Shown piece after piece: positions 11,102-22,835 of a stretch of 64,000 nucleotides of DNA. Position numbers and translations under genes: made by a program. Source of the stretch: Saturnia japonica (Eukaryota > Arthropoda > Insecta > Lepidoptera > Saturniidae). Where the stretch lies: positions 1-64,000 of the forward strand of contig JAVKPJ010000047.1 in the NCBI GenBank assembly GCA_033032175.1, given 5' to 3'. Positions within the stretch are counted from its first letter, which is position 1. Each line of letters opens with the position of its first letter. The notes under the pieces were generated by a model. It did no database searches and was not told the origin of the DNA. It saw nothing but the letters and a program-made list of their open reading frames with translations.

Positions 11102-13247
11102 GACCTAGGCCTAACCAGGCGAGCCCCAGGGGGCCTCCCTCTTGGCAGAGGGGGGCTTGCAGTTTGCCCCCCCCATATAGTGGTCCGCTGAAACGCCAGC
11201 GGCGGCACATACATCGCAATGCAGTTTGATTGCTGCACACTCTGCCGCCGCATGGCCGGACCCCCCCGCACCTGTAGCACAGAGCGCTCCTGTCCTCCAT
11301 CGCCACACACGTTGGGCGAGTGTGGCCCAGGCCCATACATTTGAAACACCGCATGGGTTTCTCCTGCAGCGGATGGACCCGGGCCACACTCCATCCAATC
11401 AGGAGGCGCCCCATCTCTACCAGTTTTCTGGCCTCAGCCACGGGGAGTGATATCTTGACCACTCCCCCCCTCCATTCTTGCCGGATGGGACCAACCTTCA
11501 CCATGGAAGGCTCACATCCGGTCTTAGCGGCCACAGTGCAGACCACCTCCATCTGGTCGATCGTCTCATCGAGGCCAGTGAGCCGAAGCTCCGCACGCTT
11601 AATCGGTCTGGCGACAACAGCCACCCCTTCAAGCACTGACGTGAGCTGTGCAGCCAGACCCATCGCCTTGATCTCGCTCTCGGAGCCAGGTATCTCAATT
11701 AACCTGGCTCCTGTAGCCGTCGTGCGGAGCTTCAGCTCTTCTATCCCTAGGTCCGCCAACTTGACCGCTTCCCGCGCCTTTAGCACCGCAGCCGAGTAAG
11801 TCACCCCCTTCGCCACAGCCTCCGGCTGCAGCGTTAGAAGTACCGCAGCCGAGCGTGGCACAGAGGGCAACTTCGGCGCAGCCTTCTTTTTCGCCGCAGG
11901 AGTGGCTGCAGGCTTGGACGCAGATGCAGGCGCAGCTGGGGCCTTCTTCTTTTTTGGCCGCCGCGTTACAGTCACCCAGGTTTCTTCTCCTGCCTCAGAA
12001 GGAGCCTGGGAACTGGTGATGCCCGGGAGCGCAGCCCACTCCACGCCCAGCGGCGTCGGTGTCGGAGGTGGAGATGGCCCCGATGTGTCCGCCCTACTGG
12101 AACCAACCTTCAAAACCGATCGGGGCCGTTTGGCCACCACCGACTTAGACCCCGCACCAGGGCCAGCAAGTCTGGAGGGCCCAGGTGCATCATCAGACCT
12201 GGTTTCCTCGCCACGCCTTTTATCGCCCGCTAACGGTGGGCGGATGATCTTTTTGGGAAGGAGGCGGCCATCCACCTCCAGGCTGTCAAACCTTGCGTCC
12301 AACACCTTCCCCATCGTGGAGTGGATGGCCTGAATCGACCCTTACCAACCACCCCACTGCTTCCGCCAGCGCCTTCTCCCATCCTCGGGAAGGCACCTCA
12401 TCCTGCACCGGTTGAGGAGGAGGTGGAGGAGGCCGCATGATCTGCCTTGCTCCGGCTTCCCGTCGCCACGCGAGGACCTCTTTCTTGAGGTCTTCGACTT
12501 GCTGCCGGAGCACCCTCGTCTCTCTCCCAAGACGAGCCGTCTCTCCACTCACGGTGCGCTCCATGAGCGCATCGACCACCTCCTTAAGCTCCTTTGCCGC
12601 ACCCTTGAGGGCTTTGATAGCGGATCCCTTCAAATTCCCCGAGGTGCGACAAACCTCCAGGATCGTGCCCACACCACCCTCCGTGCGGGACTTCAGCGCC
12701 TCCGCGTCAAGGTTCTCCACACTAATGCACCCCTCAGGGACACCCTCACCCCCCACAAAAAACAATTTCATCATCCGCGAAGCTTGCAACCTCAGTTCTT
12801 TCCTTAAGAAAGGAACCTTCGGGCGCACTTTTCTTCAAAATAGAGCGACCTGCGCTTCTTGAGCGACCCAAACCACGGGCAGCTCCCCTTCTCGCCGTGT
12901 TTTGCTTTGGAGGCTCGAGATCAGGATTCAGGTATTCCTCACCCAGATGCGTCCGCTTTCTGCCGTCAGCAGACCAGTTCTGAACGGTCAATCCTTCCAG
13001 GGCCGGATCTTTTTCCAGCACTACTATTGGTCCCTCAATTGTCCGTTTTGTATTTGCCTGAGTCGTCCTTTCACTGGCATCAACAGTCCTTATTCTCGCC
13101 ATGGTCGTCGTACTTTCATCAGAAACGCAAAATTGTGCCCCCCCCAGAAAACGTGGGGCAGCCCGAGCCAGGCTCGGGGAGGGATTCTCCAGCTCTTGAG
13201 GAGCTGGTACCCTCCTGGGGTAATTCTTTTTGAAACCTTGCCTTCAT
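11077..13247 (-). pseudogene. S2 ORF1: Gag-like protein, frameshifted
   Basis: The start is placed at ATG 13247, giving the LPQEGT amino terminus shared with the short elements. Frames 12746-13102, 12286-12828 and 11094-12314 cover the basic region, the coiled coil (VLRQQVEDLKKEVLAWRREA), a PPPPPP linker, the RRM-like domain and the first knuckle (CFKCMGLGHTRPTC). A shift near 11270 moves into the frame with GHAAAEC and the third knuckle. A further shift near 11120 leads to the true end, which overlaps the ORF2 start. So at least four small indels disrupt it. Confidence 0.75.
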
Positions 13248-13612
13248 TTCTCCATTTTTCTCCACGTCCAGTTCGCAGTACGCCTGCCGGGATCAGTAAG
13301 AAACAACCGATCCCGGCAGCCGCTACCCGGAACTGGGCCCTTGGGACTCAAAGTGAGTCCTCATCGGCCCCAGCCCGGTACTGGGTGTGCTGCTCACACG
13401 CCACACCCAGGAGTATTTATCGGCTCTCCAGCCTAGATCCGTAGTGTTCAGCGAGACAGGGTCACCTCGAAAAGGATGTGGCTCTTCACCACGCACTACG
13501 GTCTTGAGGTGGCAGGCTAGGCTCTCTCCGAAAGGAAAGAGCTGTATTGCGCCTGTGGGTCCACCCCCTGCAGATCAGAGATACAAGTACCTCATCACGC
13601 CTGCTCGACCCC
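13248..13612 (-). other. S2 5' UTR (class B)
   Basis: The ORF1-proximal half is the structured leader common to the short elements, including the hairpin 13344-13350 with 13354-13360. The distal half (about 13420-13612) is unlike theirs and is shared only with S9 (32190-32389). It lacks the HDV-like fold found in class C leaders, although a strong GCTCTTTCC/GGAGAGAGC hairpin is present. Confidence 0.65.
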
Positions 13613-13614
13613 AA

Positions 13615-13616
<2 letters not shown>

Positions 13617-13672
<56 letters not shown>

Positions 13673-14775
13673 GTGGAGAAACCCGTCATGGGTACACACC
13701 CGCCCGGGGGGACGAGTGGTTATGTGAGACTCCTACTCACTAAAACTCCACGGTGTACCATCGGCCGCCATAGCGGGAGGCGCGGGCACTGCGGTTGCAA
13801 TCTGCCGCAACGCCCCGGCGGCCGGCCCCAGTCGGGCCCCGGCGCTAAAAAGAGACAGTCTGGTACAACCCCAACTGTCTCCCAGACGGCTGAACCAGTG
13901 CAATGGGAAGACGGGCCCCCCGACCCATCTCCCCTTGGTCCAGCAAGGGCAGAGGAAAGAGGCGGTTAAGCACCTCCACCTACTGCCCATCGTCTACGCT
14001 AAGCACCTACGGAATAAGATGTAGGTGCTGGTGCTGCCCCTCTTTTTGCCTTGGTTGGCGGTCCGCAACTGACGCCCCCCATAAAATGACCAGCTGGCCT
14101 TCCAGCATCGGCACACAAGGCGCAGCGAAGCTTTTCAGCTCCACACTCCAGCGCCTTGTGTCCTAGCTGCCCACATCTAAAGCATAGAGCCCCCCTGTCG
14201 TTTGTTGACGGGCACAGCGGCCGAGTGTGGCCCAAACCCATGCACTTAAAACAGCGCAAGGGTCTACGTTCCAGAAGGTGGACTCGGGCCGCGCTCCAAC
14301 CGACAAGGAGGCGTCCAGCCTCAACCAAGGTTCTGGCTGCATCAACTGGTACAGCCAAATGAATTGCACCCATACCGCAATTATTATTTCGGCGAATTTC
14401 GCCTGCCCTTATGAGGGTCGACTCGCATCCCCCTATAGCCGCCGTAGCTGCGACTACCTCCTCCCTGGATACAGAGTCATCCAGGCCAACGATGCGAACA
14501 TTTACTCTCTTAACGGGCCTATCAATTAAGGCAACGTCCGCCAACGCTGACTGGAGACTCTGTGCCAGTTTGTCGGCTTGCTCCGCCCCTTGGCTTCCAG
14601 GAATTTCTATAATTCTAGATCCCGTTTTGGTCTCTCGAAACAGGAAGTCTTCAATTCCTAGAGCCGTCAGGTTGACGGCTGACCTCGCCCTAAGGAGGGC
14701 GTCCTTGTAGCTCACTCCCCGAGCCAAAGCCTCAGGCTGGAGCGTAAAAACCACTGCAGCCGAGCGTGGACTCGG
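13617..14775 (-). mobile_element. S3: 5'-truncated SART element
   Basis: Poly(A) of 54 nt (13617-13670), 3' UTR, and the carboxy half of an ORF1. It truncates at 14775 and is flanked by a 14-bp duplication of the S2 5' junction (13603-13616 and 14776-14789). Confidence 0.9.
13999..14775 (-). pseudogene. S3 ORF1 carboxy half
   Basis: The frame is open from the truncation point to a stop at 13999. It encodes the RRM-like domain (RIVGLDDSVSREEVV) and three zinc knuckles (CFKCMGLGHTRPLC, CFRCGQLGHKALEC, and CALCADAGRPAGHFMGGVSC). It is nearly identical to the matching parts of S11, S13 and S15. No ORF2 lies between its stop and the 3' UTR. The amino half is lost to 5' truncation. Confidence 0.85.
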
Positions 14776-14789
14776 GCTCGACCCCAACC
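14776..14789. repeat. Target-site duplication of S3 (right copy)
   Basis: GCTCGACCCCAACC, identical to 13603-13616 at the S2 5' end. It shows that S3 inserted after AACC next to S2. Confidence 0.9.
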
Positions 14790-14797
14790 TAACCTAA

Positions 14798-14799
<2 letters not shown>
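14786..14799. repeat. Telomeric repeat tract
   Basis: Three AACC units, the first being the end of the S3 duplication. Confidence 0.9.
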
Positions 14800-14828
<29 letters not shown>

Positions 14829-15117
14829 CGTGGAGAAACCCGTCATGGGTACACACCCGCCCGGGGGACGAGTGGTTATGTGAGACTCCTACTCACTAAA
14901 ACTCCACGGTGTACCATCGGCCGCCATAGCGGGGCGCGCGGGCAATGCGGTTGCAATCTGCCGCGTCGCCCCGGCGGCTGGCCCCAGTCGGGCCTCGGCG
15001 CTAAAGAGAGACAGTCTGGTACAACCCCAACTGTCTCCCAGACGGCTGAACCAGTGCAATGGGAAGACGGGCCCCCCGACCCGTCTCCCCTTGGTTCAGC
15101 AAGGGTAGGAAGGAGGC
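14800..15117 (-). mobile_element. S4: 3' UTR-only SART fragment
   Basis: A poly(A) tract and about 290 bp of 3' UTR including the terminal four-way junction, truncated just after the ORF1 stop region. No coding sequence. Confidence 0.85.
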
Positions 15118-15482
15118 AACCTTTTTTTTTTTTTTTTTTTTTTGTACGTGGAGAAACCCGTCATGGGTACACACTCGCCCGGGGGGACGAGTGGTTATGT
15201 GAGACTCCTACTCACTAAAACTCCACGGTGTACCATCGGCCGCCATAGCGGGGCGCGCGGGCAATGCGGTTGCAATCTGCCGCGTCGCCCCGGCGGCTGG
15301 CCCCAGTCGGGCCTCGGCGCTAAAGAGAGACAGTCTGGTACAACCCCAACTGTCTCCCAGACGGCTGAACCAGTGCAATGGGAAGACGGGCCCCCCGACC
15401 TGTCTCCCCTTGGTCCAGCAAGGACAGAGGAGAGAGGCGTGTAAGCACCCCCCACCTACTGCCCAACGTCTACGCAAAAACC

Positions 15483-17547
15483 TCAAAGAGGTGCTGGTGT
15501 CGGAGGAATTCTACCTTTGCATGGGGGCGGCCTACAGCTGGCGCCTCCCATGTAGTGTGCCGCCGGAATTCCACTGTCGGCACAAACAGCACAATGAAGC
15601 GCTTGTGCCTGGCAGTCCTGCGCCCTGTGGCCAGGGTTCCCACAGCGGAAGCAGAGTGCCCCCCTGTCGGCTGTCGACGGGCATAAAGGCCGAGTGTGGC
15701 CCAGACCCATGCACTTGTAACAACGCATGGGTTTGTGTTCCAAGATGTGGACACGGGCCGCACTCCAACCGACAAGGAGGCGTCCAGCCTCAGCCAAAGG
15801 CCTGGCCGCAGTGACAGGCACTGACAAGTGGATGGCACCTATCCCTCCCCTCGAAGATCGGATTTCGCCAGCCTTTATTAGGTCTGGCGCACAACCTCCC
15901 TTTACCGCAATTGCGGCGACGACCTCTTCTTTTGACACAGAGTCGTCCAGGCCGACGATGCGGACGTTAACTCTTTTGACCGGCCTTCTAATAACGGCGA
16001 CGTCCGCTAAAGCCACCTGTAGACTCTGTGCCAATTTATCAGCTTGTTCCGGGCCTTGAGAGCCAGGAATCTCAATGATCCTGGCTCCCGATTTGGTCTC
16101 TCGGAACGCAAATCTGTCGATTCCTATTTCCGACAAGTCGACATTTGTCCTTGCTCTAAGAAGGGCTGCCTTATAGCTCACCCCCTGGGCCACTGCCTCA
16201 GGCTGCAGTGTTATAACAACCGCAGCTGAGCGTGGACCAGAGGGAAGCTTGGACTTAGAGCGCCGAGGCGCACCCTTCGCAGGGGCAGGAGCTGGCACCA
16301 CAGCCGCCTTCTGCCGCTTTCTCCTCTTTTTGCGACGGGTCACAGTGGACCACGCCGCCTCAGTGTTGGTGACCAAACCAGAAGATGAAGCCTGGAGTAC
16401 GTCGCAGTGCATCCCAGGAACAGACTTCTGAGATTGCCCTATCGTCACAGGCGTGGGCTTGCTCTTTGATTTGGCCCTGCCGGGCCCCTTCTTCGTACCC
16501 TTCACCCTCGAGTCGGCAACTAATGGTGGACGCACCACCTTGGCAGGGAGGAGGAGGTCATCCAGGGCCTCAATGTGGCCGGCCACGACCTCCCCCATCG
16601 AGACCCGCATGGAACGCTCCATCTTCGCCATGTATCCGTCCAAAGCGTCAACTAAGGCTTGCGGTAAGACCGGCTGCATGTCCGGTGCCTCAACCTGCTT
16701 TTGCGTCATAGGAGCTTGTAGTGGAGCCCCGTCTCTGCCACGTAATGCGGCCAACTCCGCCCTAAGGACCTCCACCTCCTCACGAAGCTTTCTCGTCTCC
16801 CGCCGAAGGAGAAGCGTCTCCTGGGTGACTGTTCGCGTGAGAGCGGTAGCAGTCACCTCCTGGAGGGTCCAGGCGGCCTCCTTCAATGTCTTGACATAAT
16901 TTCCTTTGAGGTTGCGAGATTTCTTCGCCACCTCAAGGATCCCTTCAACATTTTCTTTGGCGAGTTCCGTCAGACTCGCTGGGTCGAGCAACTCGATTCC
17001 GTCAAGGACACCTACGTCGGCCCTGTCACTCGCTACTTCCGTGCTGACCAGTCCAGCAAGGGCACGGTCAGATGACTCATTCGCCTCCCTAGCGGACGCC
17101 ACTCGCGTCGACCCTACAACACGTGCCGGGTCACGGGCTCTGCCCCTACTTGACGTGGCAATTTTTGGTGCGACCTCAATACCATCTGGATCCGTATCAG
17201 AATCCGACCGCTGCGTGAATGTCCGTTTGGACTCTATCGAGCCACAAACCGACCTCGAGGTACCGAAGCTGTCACCCCAGTGCCTGATCGCAAAACGGTC
17301 AATCGAGCTGTTTCGCTCTATGCTCACAACAGGTGAAACAGTCCGTTGGGAAGCCAAAGTCGTCGTGGGTTTCGATAAATCGGTTGTCCTATTACTAGCC
17401 GAGGTCGTGTGTTTTGGTATCACTGCGCAGAATTTTGCCCCCCCCAGAGGACGCGGGGCAGCCCGAGCTAGGCTCGGAGAGGGATTCTCCAGCTCCTGAG
17501 GAGCTGGTACCCTCCTGGGGTAATGATTTTTTAAATTTTGCGCTCAT
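15483..17547 (-). pseudogene. S5 ORF1: Gag-like protein, one N-terminal frameshift
   Basis: The main frame (15483-17423, about 646 residues) holds a serine/threonine-rich start, a basic SSRGRARD segment, a coiled coil (LLRRETRKLREEVEVLRAE), an RRM-like domain (RIVGLDDSVSKEEVV) and three knuckles (CYKCMGLGHTRPLC, CFRCGNPGHRAQDC, CAVCADSGIPAAHYMGGASC). The ATG expected by homology is at 17547 (MSAKFKKSLPQEGT). It is joined through an 8-nt G tract and then meets a stop, so one indel separates it from the main frame near 17420. The product would coat RNA. With no ORF2, reverse transcriptase must come from another element. Confidence 0.8.
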
Positions 17548-17785
17548 TCTAAACTCTCTAAACCGTCAGGTTCGCAGTACGCCTGCCGAGATCGGTATGA
17601 AAACACCGATCCCGCCAGCCGCTACCCGGGACTGGGCCCTTGGGGCTCAAAACTGAGCCCTCATCGGCCCCAGCCCGATACTGGGTGCGCTGCTCACACG
17701 CCACACCCAGGAGCTTTTAACGGCCCTCCGGCCGGCGCTCCTCCACAGTCCCCTCTGATAAGCAGAGGGGTACCGGGAAGAGCGC

Positions 17786-17862
17786 GTCAGATATTAGCCG
17801 CCGACCAAACTGGTCGACGTTGCCCGGGGTGCACCACGAGGAGGTTTCTGACATCGCCCCCC
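17786..17862 (-). ncRNA. HDV-like ribozyme (S5 5' end)
   Basis: Same fold as the S17 copy (56811-56887): P2 GUCAGA/UCUGAC, P3 ACC/GGU with loop UCCUCGU, GGGCAACG, P4 GACCA/UGGUC, and GGCUAAU with the candidate catalytic C. The P1 5' strand reads GGGGGGC against GCACCCC, one mismatch, so activity may be reduced. Confidence 0.75.
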
Positions 17863-17875
17863 AGGAAGGAGGCAA

Positions 17876-17877
<2 letters not shown>
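17863..17877. repeat. Target-site duplication of S5 (right copy)
   Basis: AGGAAGGAGGCAACC, identical to 15107-15121, which is the truncated 5' end of S4 plus AACC. Confidence 0.9.
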
Positions 17878-17914
<37 letters not shown>

Positions 17915-20340
17915 GTGGAGAAACCCGTCATGGGTACACACTCGCCCGGGGGGACGAGTGGTTATGTGAGACTCCTACTCACTAAAACTCCACGGTGTAC
18001 CATCGGCCGCCATAGTGGGACGCGCGGGCACTGCGGATGCAATCTGCCGCGACGCCCCGGCGGCCGGCCCCAGTCGGGCCCCGGCGCTAAAGAGAGACAG
18101 TCTGGTACAACCCCAACTGTCTCCCAGACGGCTGAACCAGTGCAATGGGAAGACGGGACCCCCGCCCCGTCCCCCCTTGGTCCAGCAAGGACAGAGGAGA
18201 GAGGCGTGTAAGCACCCCCCCCCCCCTACTGCCCAACGTCTACGCTACCCCCCCTACGGAGGTGGTGGTGCAGGCGGTGCCCTTCCTCTCTTTTCAGGGG
18301 GCCTACATTTGGCGCCCCCCATGTAGTGCCCCGCCGGCCTTCCGGCGTCGGCACACAAGGCGCAGTGCAGCTTTTCAGCAGTGCACGCTTGCGCCTTGTG
18401 GCCAGGCTCTCCGCATCGGAAGCACAGTGCTCCTCTATTAACCGCCGTTGATGGGCAGAGCGGACGCGTGTGGCCTACCTCCATGCAGCGGTAACACCGC
18501 ATGGGCCCACCCTCCAGGAGGCGCACACGAGCCGCACTCCACCCGACCAGGAGGCGACCCGCCTCCACCACCACCTTGGCAGCGGCTACAGGTAACGCAA
18601 GATGGACTGCGCCGCTGCCCCTGCCATAGGTGTTAATAGAGCCAGCCCTGATAAGAGCTGGCTCACAACTCCCCTTAGTCGCTGCAGCCGCAACGACTTC
18701 CTCCACCGAGACGGATTCATCCAGTCCTATGACTCGGATATGGGCCCTTTTAACGGGCCGAGCCACCACAGCCAACCCCGACAACTCTTCCTGGAGGCGC
18801 TCCGCCAGCCTATCGGCCTGCTCCGAACTTTGATCCCCCCGAATCTCTATGATCCTGGATCCAGTAGCAGAGGGGCGCCACGAGAAATCCTCTATACCGA
18901 GCTCTGCCATACTCACTCGGTCCCTCGCTTCTAAAAGAGCGTCCTTATAGCTAAATCCCTCCGCCACAGCTCCCGGCTGCAGCGTAATAACAACCGCAGC
19001 CGAGCGCGGTGTCGAAGGGAGCTTCGCCCTTGGTTTAGGCTTAGGCTTGCCTCCAGGTGGGATGGAAGCCGCTACCATCGGAGCCTTAGTGGGCTTCTTG
19101 TTTCGGCGTCGGCGACGAGCTACAATTGTCCACTCCCCGTCAGGCATCACTGGAGGAGCAGGAGCAGGAGCGGATCCAGGGAGCAGTTCGCAGTGTACTC
19201 CCTTCGGACCGGTAGTCACCGCAGGGAGAGACCCTGTCAACTTAGATCCTGCAGTCTTAGCCCTTACAGGCTTGGGTACTGTGGGCCCGGGAGTCGCCTT
19301 GCGGTTTGCATTCAAGGGTGGGCGGACCACCTTAGCGGGCAGGAGACGGTCTCCCAACGCCTCAATCTGGGCGGACATTGCCTCACCCAAGGAGAGCCGA
19401 AGCGACCGCTCCATGCGCACCATGTGATCCGCCAATACGTCTTGCACGTTCTGCGGCAAAGTTTGTTCTTCCTGACTGGAAGACTCCGGCCGCAGTGCCG
19501 GCACTGGTGGCAAAGGTAGAGCATCTGCCCTGCCCCGTAGAGCAGCGAGCTCCGCCTTCAGCTCTACCACTTCTTCGCGAAGCTTCCGCGTTTCTCGCCG
19601 CAAGAGTAAAGTCTCTTCTGCCACCGTGCGCCTAAGCGCAGTTGCCGTCACCTCCTGGAGGGTTCTAGCTGCCTCCTTCAGCGCCTTTATGCACGTACCC
19701 TTGAGGTTGCTAGACACTCTGCATACCTCAAGGATAGTGTCAACTTTACTTGTCGCCAGAGCCCTCAGGCTCTCCGGGTCGAGAGCCTCAAAGTCTAGTG
19801 GCGGCTCTGCAGGTAACTTCTGCAGAGTGTTACCGCGGACAGAGGAACTCTCATCACGCGACTCAACCGCACCCCCTGGAACACTCGTTGACCTAGTTGA
19901 ACCACCCCGGTCACGTGCTCTGCCTCTCTGGGCCGTTGTTACCTTACTAGGCGTAGCGTCCCCACTAGTAATACCCGGTTTATCTTCATGTGTCCGCTTC
20001 CTGTCAGACACAGCTTCCGTCGTTGTAATATCGGGGCTCTCAGACCAGTGTCTGACCGAAAAAACGGTCCAGTGAGAGATCCCTGAGAATCCGAACAACA
20101 GGCTGATCAGTAGCCAGTGTGCGTTTGTCCGTAGTCGTCATTTTCTTGATGGAATCGGTTTCCCGTGTTCTTGCCGTAGTCGTAGTTTTATCGGAGTCGT
20201 GCAAAATTTTGCCCCCCCCAGAGAACGTGGGGCAGCCCGAGCTATGCTCGGGGAGGGATTCTCCCTTGCGGGTACCCTCCTGGGGTATTAAACTTTTCAA
20301 CTTTGCCTTGTCCATCATCATATTTCAATCCTTCTAGTTT
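17878..20340 (-). mobile_element. S6: ORF1-only SART element fused to S7
   Basis: Poly(A) 17878-17911, 3' UTR, ORF1 and about 19 nt of 5' UTR. At about 20340 it passes directly into the ORF2 of S7 with no telomeric repeat, no duplication and no 5' ribozyme. Either a template switch or a later deletion made this join. Confidence 0.8.
18254..20321 (-). pseudogene. S6 ORF1: Gag-like protein, frameshift near the N-terminus
   Basis: The 614-residue frame 18254-20098 has a basic segment (AQRGRARDRG), a coiled coil (LLLRRETRKLREEVVELKAEL), an RRM-like domain (RVIGLDESVSVEEVV), and knuckles CYRCMEVGHTRPLC, CFRCGEPGHKAQAC and CALCADAGRPAGHYMGGAKC. The amino end (20040-20321) starts MMMDKAKLKSLIPQEGT, passes through the 8-G tract in phase, and overlaps the main frame out of phase near 20070. 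It is one of the three main ORF1 lineages of the short elements, and S17 carries a near copy. No ORF2 of its own. Confidence 0.8.
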
Positions 20341-20345
20341 CGTAC

Positions 20346-22829
20346 GATATCCGCGGATCACCCTGATCGCCATTAACCGCTGCAGCTTGCGCAAAATGGC
20401 AGCACTACGTGGTGTCAAGGCTTCGTGCCACACTGGGGCTCCATAAAGAGCCATGGACTGCACAACCCTCATGTACAGGGTACGACAACTGGAGCCGGCT
20501 CCACCAAGGTTTGGTAAAAGACTAGAAAGCGCAAACGCACTACGCATAACCTTGGGAGCCAGTTGGCGAAAGTGTTCATCAAACACCCAACGACTGTCCA
20601 AAACGAGGCCAAGATACTTCAATTTGGAGCCCACATTTATGCGGACTCCACTAACAGTAATGTGCGTGTCGGAAGGCGGAGCTCTACGGGGGCCATGAAT
20701 ACAAATAGCCTCTGTCTTATTGAGGGCCACCTCAAGTCCGAGCATCCGAATCCTCCCAACCACCTGAGCCACACTCGCTGTAGCTAAACGGACTGCATCC
20801 CGAACGGTACTGCCCCGCGCTGTGACAAGCGTGTCATCCGCGTAACAGGTTACAGAGGCACCTGGCAGAAAAGAACCCCGCAACACCCAATCGTACCCAA
20901 TGTTCCACAGGAGCGGGCCAAGAACTGACCCCTGTGGAACACCGCACGATATTACTCTGTGATGGTCACGCGCATCTTGCCCGACGCATGTGACATGCCT
21001 TCCTTCCAGGTATGACCGAACCAAATGACATAAGTATAGAGGCACCCCATGATACCGCAACGCCGAATGTATACATTCCCAGGGGAGGCTGTTAAAAGCG
21101 TTGGCAATGTCTAATGACACCGCCAACAGCACTCCACCCTGAGACACAGCTTCATCCGAGAGGAACTTAACGCGAAGGATCGCATCGATGGTAGAGCGAC
21201 CCTCTCGGAAGCCAAACTGCACCGCTGAAATGTCGGGTCCTATCCTGGCCAGATGTTGAACCAGGCGCCTGGCGACAACACGCTCGAGAAGTTTACCCAC
21301 TTCATCCAGCAGGACAATTGGGCGATACGCAGCTGGCGAGTCCACAGGCCTTCCTTCCTTCCGCAATAGGACCAGGCGACCCACCTTCCACTGTGGGGAA
21401 AATGTCCCGACTCCAAACAGGCATTGAATAAACGTATGAGTCTCCCCCCCAGCGCCTCCATAACAAGAATCCAGGCCCGGCCTGGGACACCATCAGGCCC
21501 CGGAGCAGTGCATTTTGCACGAAGCCGTCTAACAGCTACTTCCAATTCAACCTCAGTAATAGCAGGCACCTCATCACTACCCCCATATCCAGGCATAAGG
21601 GCCGAAGCCCGAAAAGGAGGAGTGAACTCCTCTCTCTGCGGAAACAATGTAGACATTATGTCATCGAGCAATCGCGGCTCCAGACTCTGCGTGACCGGGG
21701 GAGCCCAGGGGCGTAAGCAGCCCAAAACCATCCGGTACGGACGTCCCCACGGGTCACCGTCCAGAGTCTCTAAAAGCTCTCTCCGCGCTTGAGATTTAGC
21801 TCGCCTAATGGAGAGCTGCAGAGCACGCTTCCTCTCTCTGTACTCTTCATATAGCTGGGCCTCAACACTCAAATCCCGTTCCCGACGAAGTCTACGATGC
21901 CTAGCATAGCGGCGCCTCGCGGCCACGCACAGTGTCCGCAAACATGCGATGTCGCGAGACCACCAGTAAACATGCCGCCTAGATGGCCGAACTCTAACCC
22001 GAGGCATAGCGGCATCGCATATGCGAGTCATAGCATCCCTAAACCAACTCGCTTCCATCTCAACATTCACAGGTCCATTTGGTATGGGTAGCCAGGACTC
22101 AACTATCGAGGCCTCCACTAAAATGTCCTCATTCAAATGCTTTAGGGCCCATCTAGGGGCCGAGGTCATGTTCGCTATTGGAGCTGTAGTCACTGATGAG
22201 TAGCAGACCCCGAAACGAATGTACAGGTGATCCGAAAGGGTTTCTGAATCACCCACAACTCTCCAACCCCTAATGCGCCCCGCGACAGCAGGGGATGCGA
22301 ACGTAATGTCCACGATCGAACCTCCCTGCTGCCGCACACAAGTATTTTCTGATCCCCTGTTAATAACAGAGAGGCCAGTTGCTATTGCCCAGTTTTGTAA
22401 GACCCTACCCCGACCATCAGTAACGGGACTTCCCCACGCTGTCGATTTGGCATTAAAATCACCCGCCACCAGAACAGGGTAGGGCAAATTTTGCCCTATG
22501 AATGTTGCAAGGTCACCCAGAAAAGTCTCAAACTCAGCGAGGGTCTTGTTAGGTGAGAAATAAACTCCAACAACAACTATATGCCCCCACTGAGCAGCTA
22601 CGTAACCCGAACTCTTCCTCTTAACTGTTAGGAGCGGAGTTCCTACTGACATGGAAGAGACGATGGCTACCGTACCCGACACATCACCAAACCAGTTATC
22701 CCTGAGAGGGACGAAATAGGGCTCAGCAACCACCGCCACTTGTATCGACCACTCAGCCATGGTCTGTATCAAAAGGTCCTGAGCCGCAGCCGAGTGATTG
22801 ACATTCGCCTGAAGAAACTCAAAAACCAT
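20346..22829 (-). pseudogene. S7 ORF2: endonuclease-RT, truncated and frameshifted
   Basis: 22829-21240 encodes an intact-looking APE endonuclease (LQANVNHSAAAQDLL, AEPY, GDFNAKSTAWG, SDHLYIRFG) and the start of RT (APGPDGVPGRAW). One frameshift near 21370 leads to 20346-21384, with GFREGRSTIDAI, SLDIANAFNSLP, GVPQGSVLGPLLWN and CYADDTLVT. The sequence stops matching ORF2 after VIRGYRT, where S6 begins, so the thumb end and CCHC knuckle are gone. Unlike its relatives, its ATG does not overlap the ORF1 stop but follows it by six bases. Confidence 0.85.
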
Positions 22830-22835
22830 CCTAAA

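Larger units (their letters stand above)
7592..13612 (-). mobile_element. S2: full-length-type SART element (ORF1+ORF2)
   Basis: A 57-nt poly(A) tract (7592-7648), 3' UTR, ORF2, ORF1 and a class B 5' UTR with sense 5' end GGGGTCGAGC at 13612, identical to the S9 start. S3 later inserted at its 5' junction. The ORFs match S10 closely but carry a few frameshifts. Confidence 0.9.
15122..17862 (-). mobile_element. S5: complete ORF1-only SART element
   Basis: Poly(A) (15122-15143), 3' UTR, ORF1, structured 5' UTR and 5'-terminal ribozyme, with no ORF2. It is flanked by a 15-bp duplication, AGGAAGGAGGCAACC, at 15107-15121 and 17863-17877. At about 2.7 kb it is a whole unit, not a truncated long element. 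Confidence 0.9.

Noticed and set aside
13547..13969. Open frames running through poly(T) tracts, giving poly-Phe or poly-Lys proteins
   Set aside because: They simply translate the poly(A) tails and adjoining 3' UTR of SART elements.
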